From contig NZ_BFCH01000026.1 of assembly GCF_003112775.1 (NCBI RefSeq), forward strand, positions 1 to 64,000: 64,000 nucleotides of DNA, read 5' to 3'. Source of the stretch: Mycobacterium montefiorense. Lineage in GTDB: Bacteria; Actinomycetota; Actinomycetes; Mycobacteriales; Mycobacteriaceae. The translations under genes were made by a program, and so were the position numbers. Positions 32,745 to 42,207 of this stretch are shown in pieces. How positions within the stretch are numbered: the first letter of the stretch is position 1; every line of letters begins with the position of its first letter. The notes beneath the pieces were generated by a model. The model did no database searches, had not been told where the DNA came from, and saw only the letters and a list, made by a program, of their open reading frames with translations.

Positions 32745-33352
32745 TGCTGTCAAGCGTGACTGAGGTGAACCCGAGGCGCCGCATGAGCGCCGAGGGGCGG
32801 CGCGAGCAGATCCTCGACGTTACGCACGCGATCGTCGACGCCGAGGGTTTCCACGCGGCCACACTGAACCGCATCGCAGGGCAGGCCGGCATCGATCGCT
32901 CGTTGATCTATCAGAAGTTCGGCGACCTGGCGGGGCTGTTCGTCGAGCTGATCGACCGTGAGGCGGCGCGAGCCGGTGCCCAATTCACCGAGGCGATCTC
33001 TGGGTTGGAGGCGGCCGCCGAAGATCAGTCGTTTGTGCTGGCGTTCGACGGTGTGCTGGCCGCCGTCGACGCGCATCCGGCAACCTGGCGGCTGTTCATG
33101 TTCCCGCCGCAGGGCGCTCCGCCGGAGTTGTATGCGCGGCTGGCTCAATCCGAGGCCGCCGTACTCGACTTCTTCGTCCGTGAACTGCTGCGCACCAATC
33201 CCGGAGTGCATGACCCTGAATACACCGCCCGGATCCTGCATGCCTCCGGTCGCGAACTGCTGCGCCTACACCTGTCCGATCCGCAGTCGGCGACCGTGGA
33301 ACGCCTGCGCACCTTTGTGCGGCGAATCGGCTCCGACGTGGTGAGCGTCTAG
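32744..33352 (+). CDS. TetR-family transcriptional regulator
   Basis: 202 residues. The N-terminal helix-turn-helix (REQILDVTHAIVDAEGF, then LNRIAGQAGIDRSLIYQKFGD) is a standard TetR domain; the ligand domain is not recognisable. Start is uncertain: ATG 32744, GTG 32756 and ATG 32783 are all in frame; the first begins on the last base of the operator, as in a leaderless message. Its stop shares CTAG with the convergent pgi stop. It probably represses the divergent MpaB-type oxygenase and itself. Confidence 0.87.
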   Translation: MLSSVTEVNPRRRMSAEGRREQILDVTHAIVDAEGFHAATLNRIAGQAGIDRSLIYQKFGDLAGLFVELIDREAARAGAQFTEAISGLEAAAEDQSFVLAFDGVLAAVDAHPATWRLFMFPPQGAPPELYARLAQSEAAVLDFFVRELLRTNPGVHDPEYTARILHASGRELLRLHLSDPQSATVERLRTFVRRIGSDVVSV

Positions 33353-35013
33353 CCGACCCGCCCTCGTTCGGTCCGGTAACGACGGACCAGGGCGTCGGTC
33401 GAACTGTCCGACTGCGGCGCGGGGGAGGTATCACTGGTGAGCACCGGAAGCAGCGCCTTGGCCTGCGTCTTGCCCAGCTCGACACCCCACTGGTCGAACG
33501 AGTCGATACCCCACACCACGCCCTCGGTGAAGACCTGGTGTTCATAGAGCGCAATCAGCTGCCCCACCGCCGAGGGAGTAAGCCGGTCACCCAGAATCGA
33601 CGTCGACGGCCGGTTGCCGGGCATCACCTTGTGCGGAACCACCTCAGCGGGGGTGCCCTCTGCGGCGATTTCCTCGGCGGTCTTGCCGAACGCCAGCACC
33701 TGGGTCTGCGCGAAGAAGTTGCTCATCAACAGGTCGTGCATGCTGCCGGTGCCTTCGACGGTGGGCAGGTCGTCGGTGGGCTGGCTGAAGCCGATGAAGT
33801 CGGCCGGTATCAACCGAGTGCCCTGATGCAGCAATTGGTAGAAGGCGTGCTGGCCGTTGGTTCCCGGCTCGCCCCAATAGATTTCACCGGTGTCGGTGGT
33901 AACCGGTGTTCCGTCGGCGCGCGTCGACTTGCCGTTGGACTCCATGGTGAGCTGCTGCAGATACGCGGCAAAACGCGCCAGGTCGTTGGAGTAGGGCAGC
34001 ACGGCGCGCGACTGCGCGCCCATGAAGTTGGAGTACCAGAGACCGATAAGGCCAAGCAGGACAGGCGCGTTGGACTCCAGCGGCGCGGTTTTGAAGTGCT
34101 CGTCGACGATGTGGAATCCGGACAGGAAATCAGCGAAGGCCTGGCGGCCGATCGTCGCCATCAGCGACAGCCCGATCGCCGAATCGACCGAATAACGTCC
34201 GCCGACCCAATCCCAGAAGCCGAACATGTTGTCGGTATTGATGCCGAATTCGTCGACCAGGCGTTTGTTGGTTGAGACGGCAACGAAATGCTTCGACACC
34301 GCGGCGTCGCCGAGCGCCTCGGTCAGCCAGCGGCGCGCGGCCGTCGCATTGGTCAGCGTTTCCAGCGTGGAGAATGTTTTCGACGCGACGATGAAAAGCG
34401 TTGTAGCGGGGTCCAAATCGGCGAGTTTTGCGACCAGGTCAGCGGGGTCGACATTGGAGACAAAGCGTGCCGAAATTCCCGCATCCACATAGTGACGCAG
34501 CGCCTGATATGCCATCACCGGGCCCAGGTCGGAACCGCCGATGCCGATGTTGACGACGGTGCGGATTCGCTCCCCGGTGGCCCCGGTCCATTCCCCGCTG
34601 CGCAGCCGGTCGGTGAAGTCTCCCATCGCGTCGAGCACGCTGTGTACATCCTCGACGACGTTTTGGCCGTCAACAACCAGCTCGGCATCCCGGGGCAACC
34701 GAAGCGCGGTGTGCAGGACCGCGCGATCCTCTGAGGTGTTGATGTGCACTCCGGAGAACATCTGGTCGCGGCGCTCTTCGAGATTGGCTGCGCGGGCCAG
34801 GTCGGTTAGCAGCCGCAGCGTCTCGCGGGTGACGCGGTGCTTGCTGTAGTCGATGTAAAGATCGCCGACCGCGAGGGTGAGGTCGCGGCCGCGTTCGGGG
34901 TCGTCGTCGAAGAATTGGCGGAGGTGGGTTTTGCCGATTTGTTCGTGATGCCTACGTAGGGCGTCCCACGCCGGAGTGCCGGTGATATCGGGGATGGTGA
35001 GCACGGAGGTCAT
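33349..35013 (-). CDS. pgi: Glucose-6-phosphate isomerase
   Basis: 554 residues, full-length glycolytic enzyme interconverting glucose-6-P and fructose-6-P. VNIGIGGSDLGPVMAYQAL is the phosphate-binding signature, GYSVDSAIGLS-type sequence appears as GGRYSVDSAIGLSL, and GVELGKTQAKAL is the C-terminal signature. Corresponds to Rv0946c. Convergent with tetR, their stop codons overlapping by 4 nt. Confidence 0.97.
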   Translation of the reverse strand: MTSVLTIPDITGTPAWDALRRHHEQIGKTHLRQFFDDDPERGRDLTLAVGDLYIDYSKHRVTRETLRLLTDLARAANLEERRDQMFSGVHINTSEDRAVLHTALRLPRDAELVVDGQNVVEDVHSVLDAMGDFTDRLRSGEWTGATGERIRTVVNIGIGGSDLGPVMAYQALRHYVDAGISARFVSNVDPADLVAKLADLDPATTLFIVASKTFSTLETLTNATAARRWLTEALGDAAVSKHFVAVSTNKRLVDEFGINTDNMFGFWDWVGGRYSVDSAIGLSLMATIGRQAFADFLSGFHIVDEHFKTAPLESNAPVLLGLIGLWYSNFMGAQSRAVLPYSNDLARFAAYLQQLTMESNGKSTRADGTPVTTDTGEIYWGEPGTNGQHAFYQLLHQGTRLIPADFIGFSQPTDDLPTVEGTGSMHDLLMSNFFAQTQVLAFGKTAEEIAAEGTPAEVVPHKVMPGNRPSTSILGDRLTPSAVGQLIALYEHQVFTEGVVWGIDSFDQWGVELGKTQAKALLPVLTSDTSPAPQSDSSTDALVRRYRTERGRVG

Positions 35014-35123
35014 AGTTCGACCCTAGTGGTGACTTACGGGCCACAGCCACCGCTAATGGGCAGCACAATCTGACCCAGCAATACAAAAAATTAGCGGTAT
35101 CCCACCCTCGGTATCGAGGATGC

Positions 35124-35396
35124 TCAGTGGCCGAGCCGGCCCCTGCCCAAGCGCAGCAGCAGCATCGCCAGGTCTTTACCTTCTGGGCCGAGCTCGCCGT
35201 AACGCTGGATGACCTTCATCTCGCGGCTGTGCACCAGTCGGGTGCCGCCGGAGGCCATCCGGGCCCGGCCGATCTCGCGAGAAACTTCAGCGCGCCTTCG
35301 GACCGCGGCGAGTATCTCGGCGTCCAGCCGGTCAATCTCTAGGCGCAACTCTTCAATGTTCGCCAACTGTTCAATGTCGATCATCTCGACGCTCAT
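35124..35396 (-). CDS. Chorismate mutase (AroQ-delta, intracellular)
   Basis: 90 residues, small all-helical chorismate mutase converting chorismate to prephenate for Phe/Tyr synthesis. LRLEIDRLDAEILAAVRRRAEVSREIG supplies the first active-site Arg/Lys residues, and the C-terminal LAMLLLRLGRGRLGH is the segment through which the Mtb enzyme (Rv0948c) is activated by DAHP synthase AroG. That tail is identical to my memory of Rv0948c, so activation should be conserved. The ATG at 35396 fits; a longer frame to 35579 lacks support. Confidence 0.92.
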   Translation of the reverse strand: MSVEMIDIEQLANIEELRLEIDRLDAEILAAVRRRAEVSREIGRARMASGGTRLVHSREMKVIQRYGELGPEGKDLAMLLLRLGRGRLGH

Positions 35397-35744
35397 CCCT
35401 ACACCCCCGTGTTGTTTTGCTGTTGTTCTTTTCGTCTTGTTCGCTATTGGGCTTCGAAACGTTAGCCGTCTGGAAAAAGTTCGAGCCCTGAATCCGAAGG
35501 CGGACCACAGGGCTCTAGCAATCACAGCTAGACCATGGGCACCGCTGGCCGGTACCCATAGAAAAATCGGCGACGCCACTCAAGGAGCGAGAGACGGCGA
35601 TGGAGCTGCGCATTGTCCATGTTACGAGTGTGCCACATGCGCGGACACGCGGGAGCAAAACGAAAACATGATTGCACTCAACCTTGCTATGTCATCCTAG
35701 CCTGGGCCCTTGCCGTCAGACGTCGGCGGTAAATTTAGGCGGAC
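35397..35744. other. Divergent intergenic region, chorismate mutase / uvrD1
   Basis: A 348-bp stretch with no convincing gene. The short frames here have no recognisable product. It must hold two promoters. I looked for a mycobacterial LexA box (TCGAAC-N4-GTTCGA) before uvrD1 and did not find one. Confidence 0.5.
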
Positions 35745-38078
35745 ATGACTGCGCACGCAACCGATGCCAAGCTCGCCGCCGAGATCGATCAGCTGCTCGA
35801 CGGTCTCAATCCACAACAGCGCCAAGCGGTGGTCCATGAGGGCTCGCCACTGCTGATCGTGGCGGGTGCGGGCTCCGGGAAGACCGCGGTGTTGACGCGT
35901 CGCGTCGGCTATCTGATCGCCGCGCGCGATGTCGGTGTCGGGCAGATCCTGGCCATCACCTTCACCAACAAAGCGGCAGCTGAGATGCGTGAACGGGTGG
36001 TGCGACTGGTCGGCAACCGTGCTCGCGCGATGTGGGTGTCCACGTTTCACTCGACCTGCGTACGCATCCTGCGCAACCAGGCTTCCTTGATCAAAGGTCT
36101 CAATTCCAACTTCTCGATCTACGACGCCGACGATTCGCGGCGGCTGCTGCAGATGATCGGGCGCGACATGGGCCTGGACATCAAGCGGTACTCGCCGCGA
36201 CTGCTCTCAGTCGCCATCTCCAACCTCAAGAACGAGCTGATCGACTCGGATCAGGCTGTGTCCAACCTCACGGAAGATTCTGACGATTTGGCCCGCACCG
36301 TGGCCTCTGTCTACGGCGAATACCAGCGGCGGCTGCGGGCGGCCAACGCGCTGGACTTCGACGACCTGATCGGCGAGACCGTCGCGGTACTGCAGGCATT
36401 CCCGCAGATCGCGCAGTATTACCGACGCCGCTTCCGGCACGTCCTGGTCGACGAGTACCAGGACACCAACCATGCCCAGTACGTGTTGGTGCGGGAATTG
36501 GTCGGACGCGACGACGAAAATGCGTCCGACGATGCCGTGCCGCCCGCAGAGTTATGTGTGGTCGGCGATGCCGATCAGTCGATCTACGCGTTTCGCGGCG
36601 CCACCATTCGCAATATCGAAGAGTTTGAACGCGACTATCCCGACGCGACCACTATTCTGCTCGAGCAGAATTACCGGTCGACGCAGAACATTCTTTCGGC
36701 AGCGAATTCGGTAATCGCGCGTAACTCCGGGCGCCGCGAGAAGCGGCTCTGGACCGACGCCGGCGAGGGAGAGTTGATCGTCGGTTATGTCGCGGACAAT
36801 GAGCATGACGAGGCCAGGTTCGTCGCCCAAGAAATTGATGCGCTCGCGCAGCGCGGCGACATTACCTATAACGATGTAGCCGTCTTCTATCGCACCAACA
36901 ACTCGTCGCGCTCGTTGGAAGAGGTGTTCATCCGCGCCGGGATTCCGTACAAGGTCGTCGGGGGAGTGCGGTTCTACGAGCGCAAGGAGATCCGCGACAT
37001 CGTCGCCTACTTGCGGGTGCTGGACAACCCCGGTGACGCGGTCAGCATGCGGCGCATCCTCAATACCCCGCGACGCGGTATCGGCGATCGTGCCGAGGCG
37101 TGCGTGGCGGTCTACGCCGAGAACACCGGCGGTGGTTTCGCCGACGCGTTGGCGGCCGCGGCGCAAGGCAAAGTCCCGATGCTCAATTCCCGTGCAGAGA
37201 AAGCGATTTCGGGCTTCGTTGAGCTGCTCGACGAGCTAAGGGGCCGCCTCGATGACGATCTCGGCGATCTGGTGGAGTTGGTGCTGGAACGCACCGGATA
37301 CCGTCGGGAACTGGAGTCCTCAACCGATCCGCAGGAATTGGCCCGATTGGACAACCTCAACGAACTCGTAAGCGTCGCACACGAATTCAGTATCGATCAG
37401 GCAAACGCCGCCGCGCTCGACGAATCCCTGCAGCCCGAAGACGAAGACGTGCCCGAAACCGGCGTGCTGGCGTCATTTTTGGAACGAGTGTCGCTCGTTG
37501 CCGACTCCGACGAGATACCGGAGAATGCCGCCGGCCTGGTGACGCTGATGACGTTGCACACCGCGAAGGGTCTGGAGTTCCCGGTGGTGTTTGTCACCGG
37601 CTGGGAGGACGGCATGTTCCCGCACATGCGGGCGCTTGACGATCCGTCGGAACTATCCGAGGAACGACGGCTGGCCTACGTGGGTATCACCCGCGCCCGA
37701 CAGCGGCTGTATGTAAGCCGGGCCATCATCCGGTCCTCCTGGGGGCAGCCGATGCTGAACCCGGAATCGCGCTTCCTGCAAGAGATTCCGCAAGAATTGA
37801 TGGAGTGGCGGCGCACCGCACCCGCCCCGTCGTACAGCGCGCCCGTCAGCGGTGCCGGGCGGTTCGGGACGCCGCGCGCCGCGCCCACCCGCTCCGGGGC
37901 ACCTAAGCGTCCGCCGCTGGTGCTGGCACCCGGCGATCGGGTGACACACGACAAGTACGGGCTGGGCCGCGTCGAGGAGGTCTCCGGCGTCGGTGAGTCG
38001 GCGATGTCGCTGATCGATTTCGGCAGCGCTGGGCGGGTCAAGCTGATGCACAACCACGCCCCGGTGAGCAAGCTCTAG
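35745..38078 (+). CDS. uvrD1: ATP-dependent DNA helicase UvrD1
   Basis: 777 residues, superfamily 1A 3'-5' helicase used in nucleotide excision repair and known to interact with Ku in mycobacteria. Walker A is AGAGSGKTAVL, motif II DEYQDTNHAQY, motif III GDADQSIYAFRGA, motif IV LEQNYRST, motif V TLMTLHTAKGLEF, motif VI YVGITRARQRLY. The C-terminal DRVTHDKYGLGRVEEVSG forms the Tudor-like RNA-polymerase-binding module of PcrA/UvrD. Corresponds to Rv0949. Confidence 0.96.
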   Translation: MTAHATDAKLAAEIDQLLDGLNPQQRQAVVHEGSPLLIVAGAGSGKTAVLTRRVGYLIAARDVGVGQILAITFTNKAAAEMRERVVRLVGNRARAMWVSTFHSTCVRILRNQASLIKGLNSNFSIYDADDSRRLLQMIGRDMGLDIKRYSPRLLSVAISNLKNELIDSDQAVSNLTEDSDDLARTVASVYGEYQRRLRAANALDFDDLIGETVAVLQAFPQIAQYYRRRFRHVLVDEYQDTNHAQYVLVRELVGRDDENASDDAVPPAELCVVGDADQSIYAFRGATIRNIEEFERDYPDATTILLEQNYRSTQNILSAANSVIARNSGRREKRLWTDAGEGELIVGYVADNEHDEARFVAQEIDALAQRGDITYNDVAVFYRTNNSSRSLEEVFIRAGIPYKVVGGVRFYERKEIRDIVAYLRVLDNPGDAVSMRRILNTPRRGIGDRAEACVAVYAENTGGGFADALAAAAQGKVPMLNSRAEKAISGFVELLDELRGRLDDDLGDLVELVLERTGYRRELESSTDPQELARLDNLNELVSVAHEFSIDQANAAALDESLQPEDEDVPETGVLASFLERVSLVADSDEIPENAAGLVTLMTLHTAKGLEFPVVFVTGWEDGMFPHMRALDDPSELSEERRLAYVGITRARQRLYVSRAIIRSSWGQPMLNPESRFLQEIPQELMEWRRTAPAPSYSAPVSGAGRFGTPRAAPTRSGAPKRPPLVLAPGDRVTHDKYGLGRVEEVSGVGESAMSLIDFGSAGRVKLMHNHAPVSKL

Positions 38079-38085
38079 GCGGTGG

Positions 38086-38646
38086 CTACTCCTGCAGCCA
38101 TTCTTTGGTCTGCGGGCGCATAGCCAGCACCACAGTGGCGATCGGGAGCAGCGGGAAGGCGTGCACGATCCACGCGACGCGTGCGCCCGCGATGAACACG
38201 CCGCCGTAGGTCAACACCGCGACCACCGCACCCGTCAGGATCAGGTAGCGGCCCAGCGGGCGACGCTGCAGCAGCATGATCACGCCGGCGACCGTGGTCG
38301 TCGCGAAGACCAGCGCGAGGAATGCGATCGCGATGCAGAACAGGCGATCGGTCCGCCACCAGCCGGCGATCAAATCGGTGGCCACCACCGACGTGGCCCA
38401 TCCGCTGACAATGCTGACCGCGGCGACGGCGGTCACCGTCCGCGGAGTGGGTTCATCGACCGGGCGGCCCGGCAAGCTGCTATGCGCCGCCGCGCGAGTC
38501 GATCCTTGATCGGGTGCGGCCTGACGCGGCAGGTGCGTGGTCGGGGATTCGGGGATCGAGGGGAGCGGTCCGGTGGGAGCACGCCGAATGATCCGTGTCC
38601 GTGATTCGGCGGGCGTCTCGGGTGCAGGGTCGTTCGGCGCGGTCAC
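38086..38646 (-). CDS. Hypothetical four-TM membrane protein
   Basis: 186 residues. A Pro/Arg-rich cytoplasmic N terminus of about 70 residues precedes four hydrophobic segments (about 72-92, 100-122, 132-152 and 156-174). No enzyme motif. It follows the M23 peptidase gene after a single base on the same strand, so it is probably co-transcribed and could be linked to envelope growth (inference). Convergent with uvrD1. Confidence 0.7.
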   Translation of the reverse strand: MTAPNDPAPETPAESRTRIIRRAPTGPLPSIPESPTTHLPRQAAPDQGSTRAAAHSSLPGRPVDEPTPRTVTAVAAVSIVSGWATSVVATDLIAGWWRTDRLFCIAIAFLALVFATTTVAGVIMLLQRRPLGRYLILTGAVVAVLTYGGVFIAGARVAWIVHAFPLLPIATVVLAMRPQTKEWLQE

Positions 38647-38647
38647 C

Positions 38648-39748
38648 TCAACCAGCGTAATTGCCGACGAAAAGTCCTCGCTTGGCCAGCCACGGCACCG
38701 GATCGATTCGTTCGGTGCCGCCTTGCAGCACCTCGAAGTGCAGGTGCGGGCCGGTGGAATTGCCTCGGTTGCCCATCGTGGCGATCTGGTCGCCGGCCAT
38801 CACGCGCTCACCGACGCTGACCAGTGCGGTGTTGATGTGGCCGTACAGGGTGACCGTGCCATCGGCGTGGCGCAGCTTGACCCACATTCCGTAGCCGGCG
38901 GTCGGCCCGGCGTCGATGACTACGCCGTCGGACACCGCGACGATCGGCGTGCCGATCGCGTTGGCGAGGTCGATGCCGGCATGCAGCACGCCCCATCGAT
39001 ACCCGAAGTTCGACGTGAATATCCCGTGGGTGGGCATGACGAACAGCGGCTGCTGCAGCCGTGCCTCGCGCTGGGCACGGTCGTTGGCGAAGGCCACGCC
39101 CTTGGCGAGCTCCTCGTTGTGCAGTGCGCTTGCCACGGGCTGGACCGCGATCACCTGGGGGCCGCGGGTGGTGTTGCCGCTGGATCCGCCGGTCAGCGCC
39201 GACGCGTTGGCGATCAGCACGGTCTCGGTGTGGGTGGTCTCGGCTTGGCTGGTCGCTGTGTGTGCCGCAGCGGCCGCCGCGCCGGCGGCCATCGCCGAGA
39301 TCAGCACGCGGCCGCGCGCCGCACTGGTCGGCTGCTTGCGGTGCTGTCCGCGGCGTGCGACACCGACGACGTCGGTGACGTCCGAGCCGGCGTCCAGCTC
39401 GAGGGCAAGCTCGGACAGGGCCTCGTTGGTGGCAGCGGGGGTGGGGGCCGCCAGCCGCAGAGAAATCAGATTGTCGACGTCAGCCAGGTCGTCGAGCTCG
39501 GGAGCGAGCAGCACCTGAGTTTCGTAATCGAACGTCGAGTCGTCGCTGAGGTCCAGGTCGTCGAGTTCGATGACGTCCGCGAACTCCAGGTCATCGAGGT
39601 CAAAGCCGTCCAACGGCAGAATCTCGGTGACTTCGTTGCGATGAGGCGGTGCCCAGTTTTCGCGGTGGAGGCGGCCAGCTCCTGACGACGCAGGAGAGCG
39701 CGCAAGACGGTGTTGGGACAACCTGAAATGTCCTCGTATCGTGACCAT
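38648..39748 (-). CDS. M23 (LytM-type) peptidase, Rv0950c-like
   Basis: 366 residues. An acidic Asp/Leu-rich N-terminal region (about 40-100) precedes one transmembrane helix (RVLISAMAAGAAAAAAHTAT, about residue 150), so the enzyme domain is exported. The zinc-peptidase domain (about 235-355) has the ligands in HAGIDLA, LYGHIN and HLHFEV. All His/Asp ligands for an active M23 enzyme seem present. Expected target is the peptidoglycan cross-bridge. Corresponds to Rv0950c. Confidence 0.87.
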   Translation of the reverse strand: MVTIRGHFRLSQHRLARSPASSGAGRLHRENWAPPHRNEVTEILPLDGFDLDDLEFADVIELDDLDLSDDSTFDYETQVLLAPELDDLADVDNLISLRLAAPTPAATNEALSELALELDAGSDVTDVVGVARRGQHRKQPTSAARGRVLISAMAAGAAAAAAHTATSQAETTHTETVLIANASALTGGSSGNTTRGPQVIAVQPVASALHNEELAKGVAFANDRAQREARLQQPLFVMPTHGIFTSNFGYRWGVLHAGIDLANAIGTPIVAVSDGVVIDAGPTAGYGMWVKLRHADGTVTLYGHINTALVSVGERVMAGDQIATMGNRGNSTGPHLHFEVLQGGTERIDPVPWLAKRGLFVGNYAG

Positions 39749-39985
39749 AATGTTATCTGGACTTTAGGACGTTAACTGTTTACCGATCCCACTGGCAACC
39801 TCGGCGGCAGATTGTGAACTGGATCACTTTTGGCTCCTCTTGGCGTGTCGTGAGCTGTGCCACATCGGTGGATGCGGCGGTAGCGGCTGTTTGGAGTGTG
39901 GATACAGTTCCACCGTGCGAGTTGCCGGTTCCGGCACCGCTGAGCTTTAGGCCTTGCAAATAACTCGAGCGAAGACAGTGAGTTC

Positions 39986-41149
39986 ATGGACCTTTTCGAG
40001 TATCAAGCGAAAGAACTGTTCGTCAAGCACAACGTACCTACCACGCCGGGTCGGGTAACCGACACTGCCGAGGGTGCGAAGGAGATCGCGACCGAGGTCG
40101 GCGCTCCGGTGATGGTCAAGGCGCAGGTGAAGGTCGGTGGCCGCGGCAAGGCCGGCGGCGTTAAATTCGCCGCCACGCCCGACGACGCCTTCGAGCACGC
40201 CAAGAACATCCTCGGCCTGGACATCAAGGGCCACGTCGTGAAGAAGTTGTTGGTCGCCGAGGCCAGCGACATCGCCGAGGAGTACTACATCTCGTTCCTG
40301 CTCGATCGCGCCAACCGCACCTACCTGGCGATGTGCTCGGTCGAGGGCGGCATGGAGATCGAGGAAGTGGCCGCCACCAAACCCGAGCGGCTCGCCAAGG
40401 TGCCGGTGGATGCCGTCGCCGGTGTCGACCTAGCCACGGCCCGCTCCATCGCCGAGAAGGGTCACCTGCCGGCCGAGGTGCTCGACGCGGCGGCCAACAC
40501 CATCTCCAAGCTGTGGGAGCTGTTCGTCGCCGAAGACGCCACGCTGGTTGAGGTCAACCCGTTGGTGCGCACGCCTGACGACCAGATCCTCGCGCTGGAC
40601 GGCAAGGTCACCCTGGACGCCAACGCCGACTTCCGTCAGCCCGGCCACGTCGAGTTCGAGGACCGCGACGCCACTGACCCGCTGGAGCTCAAGGCCAAGG
40701 AGCACGACCTCAACTACGTCAAGCTCGACGGCGCCGTCGGCATCATCGGCAACGGCGCGGGTCTGGTGATGTCGACGCTCGACGTCGTCGCCTACGCCGG
40801 CGAGAAGCACGGTGGGGTCAAGCCGGCCAACTTCCTCGACATCGGCGGTGGCGCGTCGGCCGAGGTGATGGCCGCGGGACTTGACGTCATCCTGCACGAC
40901 AAGCAGGTCAAGAGCGTGTTCGTCAACGTGTTCGGCGGCATCACCTCCTGCGACGCCGTCGCCAACGGAATCGTGACCGCGCTGAACATGCTCGGCGACG
41001 AGGCCAACAAGCCGCTCGTCGTCCGTCTCGACGGCAACAACGTCGACGAAGGCCGCCGCATCCTGGCTCAGGCCAACCACCCGCTGGTGATCCAGGCCGA
41101 GACCATGGACGCCGGCGCCGACAAAGCCGCCGAGCTGGCGAACAAGTAA
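39986..41149 (+). CDS. sucC: Succinyl-CoA synthetase beta subunit
   Basis: 387 residues, ATP-grasp subunit of the TCA-cycle ligase that makes succinate and ATP/GTP from succinyl-CoA. MDLFEYQAKELF, KAQVKVGGRGKAGGVKFA, LVEVNPLV and FLDIGGGASAEVM are family signatures. It lies 12 bp before sucD in an operon. Corresponds to Rv0951. Confidence 0.97.
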   Translation: MDLFEYQAKELFVKHNVPTTPGRVTDTAEGAKEIATEVGAPVMVKAQVKVGGRGKAGGVKFAATPDDAFEHAKNILGLDIKGHVVKKLLVAEASDIAEEYYISFLLDRANRTYLAMCSVEGGMEIEEVAATKPERLAKVPVDAVAGVDLATARSIAEKGHLPAEVLDAAANTISKLWELFVAEDATLVEVNPLVRTPDDQILALDGKVTLDANADFRQPGHVEFEDRDATDPLELKAKEHDLNYVKLDGAVGIIGNGAGLVMSTLDVVAYAGEKHGGVKPANFLDIGGGASAEVMAAGLDVILHDKQVKSVFVNVFGGITSCDAVANGIVTALNMLGDEANKPLVVRLDGNNVDEGRRILAQANHPLVIQAETMDAGADKAAELANK

Positions 41150-41161
41150 GGGAAACAAGCC

Positions 41162-42064
41162 ATGTCCATATTCCTGAACAAAGACTCGAAAGTAATCGTC
41201 CAGGGCATCACCGGCGGTGAGGGCACCAAGCACACCGCGCTGATGCTGAAGGCCGGCACCCAGGTGGTCGGTGGTGTCAACGCCCGCAAGGCCGGCACCA
41301 CCGTGTCGCACGTGGACGCGAAAGGCAAGGACGTCGAGCTCCCGGTGTTCGGCAGCGTCGCCGAGGCGATGAAAGAGACCGGCGCTAACGTGTCGGTTGT
41401 TTTCGTGCCGCCGAAGTTCGCCAAGGACGCGATCATCGAGGCCATCGACGCCGAGATCCCGCTGCTGGTGGTCATCACTGAGGGAATTCCGGTGCAGGAC
41501 AGCGCATATGCGTGGGCCTACAACGTCGACAAGGGTCGCAAGACGCGCATCATCGGGCCGAACTGTCCCGGCATCATCACCCCGGGTGAGGCGCTGGCCG
41601 GTATCACCCCCGCCAACATCAGCGGACCCGGGCCTGTCGGGCTGGTGTCCAAGTCCGGCACCCTGACCTACCAAATGATGTACGAGCTGCGCGATTTCGG
41701 CTTCTCCACCTCGATCGGCATCGGTGGTGACCCGGTAATCGGCACCACCCACATCGACGCGATCGAGGCCTTCGAGAAGGACCCCGAAACCAAGGTCATC
41801 GTGATGATCGGCGAGATCGGTGGTGACGCCGAGGAGCGGGCTGCCGACTACATCAAGGCCAACGTCTCCAAGCCGGTCGTCGGCTACGTCGCGGGATTCA
41901 CTGCGCCGGAAGGCAAGACGATGGGCCATGCGGGCGCCATTGTGTCCGGCTCGTCGGGCACCGCGGCCGCCAAGAAGGAGGCCCTGGAGGCCGCCGGAGT
42001 CAAGGTGGGCAAGACGCCATCGGAGACCGCGGCACTCGCCCGGGAGATCCTCAAGAACCTTTAG
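41162..42064 (+). CDS. sucD: Succinyl-CoA synthetase alpha subunit
   Basis: 300 residues, CoA-binding subunit carrying the phosphorylated His. VQGITGGEGTKHTALML is the CoA-site start, GPNCPGIITPGE and GLVSKSGTLTYQMMYEL follow, and the active His lies in FTAPEGKTMGHAGAIVSG. Corresponds to Rv0952. Confidence 0.97.
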   Translation: MSIFLNKDSKVIVQGITGGEGTKHTALMLKAGTQVVGGVNARKAGTTVSHVDAKGKDVELPVFGSVAEAMKETGANVSVVFVPPKFAKDAIIEAIDAEIPLLVVITEGIPVQDSAYAWAYNVDKGRKTRIIGPNCPGIITPGEALAGITPANISGPGPVGLVSKSGTLTYQMMYELRDFGFSTSIGIGGDPVIGTTHIDAIEAFEKDPETKVIVMIGEIGGDAEERAADYIKANVSKPVVGYVAGFTAPEGKTMGHAGAIVSGSSGTAAAKKEALEAAGVKVGKTPSETAALAREILKNL

Positions 42065-42107
42065 TTCTTCACCGGGACTGTCCCCTACCTCCGGTGGGGG
42101 CCCCAGT

Positions 42108-42139
42108 CAGATCGCGATTTCATCGGAATCCGCGATCTG
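42108..42139. terminator. Perfect 9-bp hairpin downstream of sucD
   Basis: CAGATCGCG (42108-42116) and CGCGATCTG (42131-42139) form a perfect stem with a 14-nt loop. It may end sucCD transcription. As it also lies about 70 bp before the next gene, an operator role is possible. Confidence 0.45.
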
Positions 42140-42207
42140 GCCGCAGTTTCGTTTTGGTCCCAGCCATCGGTTAGCCTGACGAACTAACCGTTGCCAGGAG
42201 GTTCGTC

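Noticed and set aside
33635..33655. Third copy of the GC-rich element (AGCGGGGGTGCC) in pgi
   Set aside because: It codes for ordinary conserved pgi residues without the palindromic arm, so the match is coincidental.
35397..35744. SOS (LexA) box before uvrD1
   Set aside because: TTCGAAACGTTAG near 35453 has only part of TCGAAC-N4-GTTCGA and wrong spacing.
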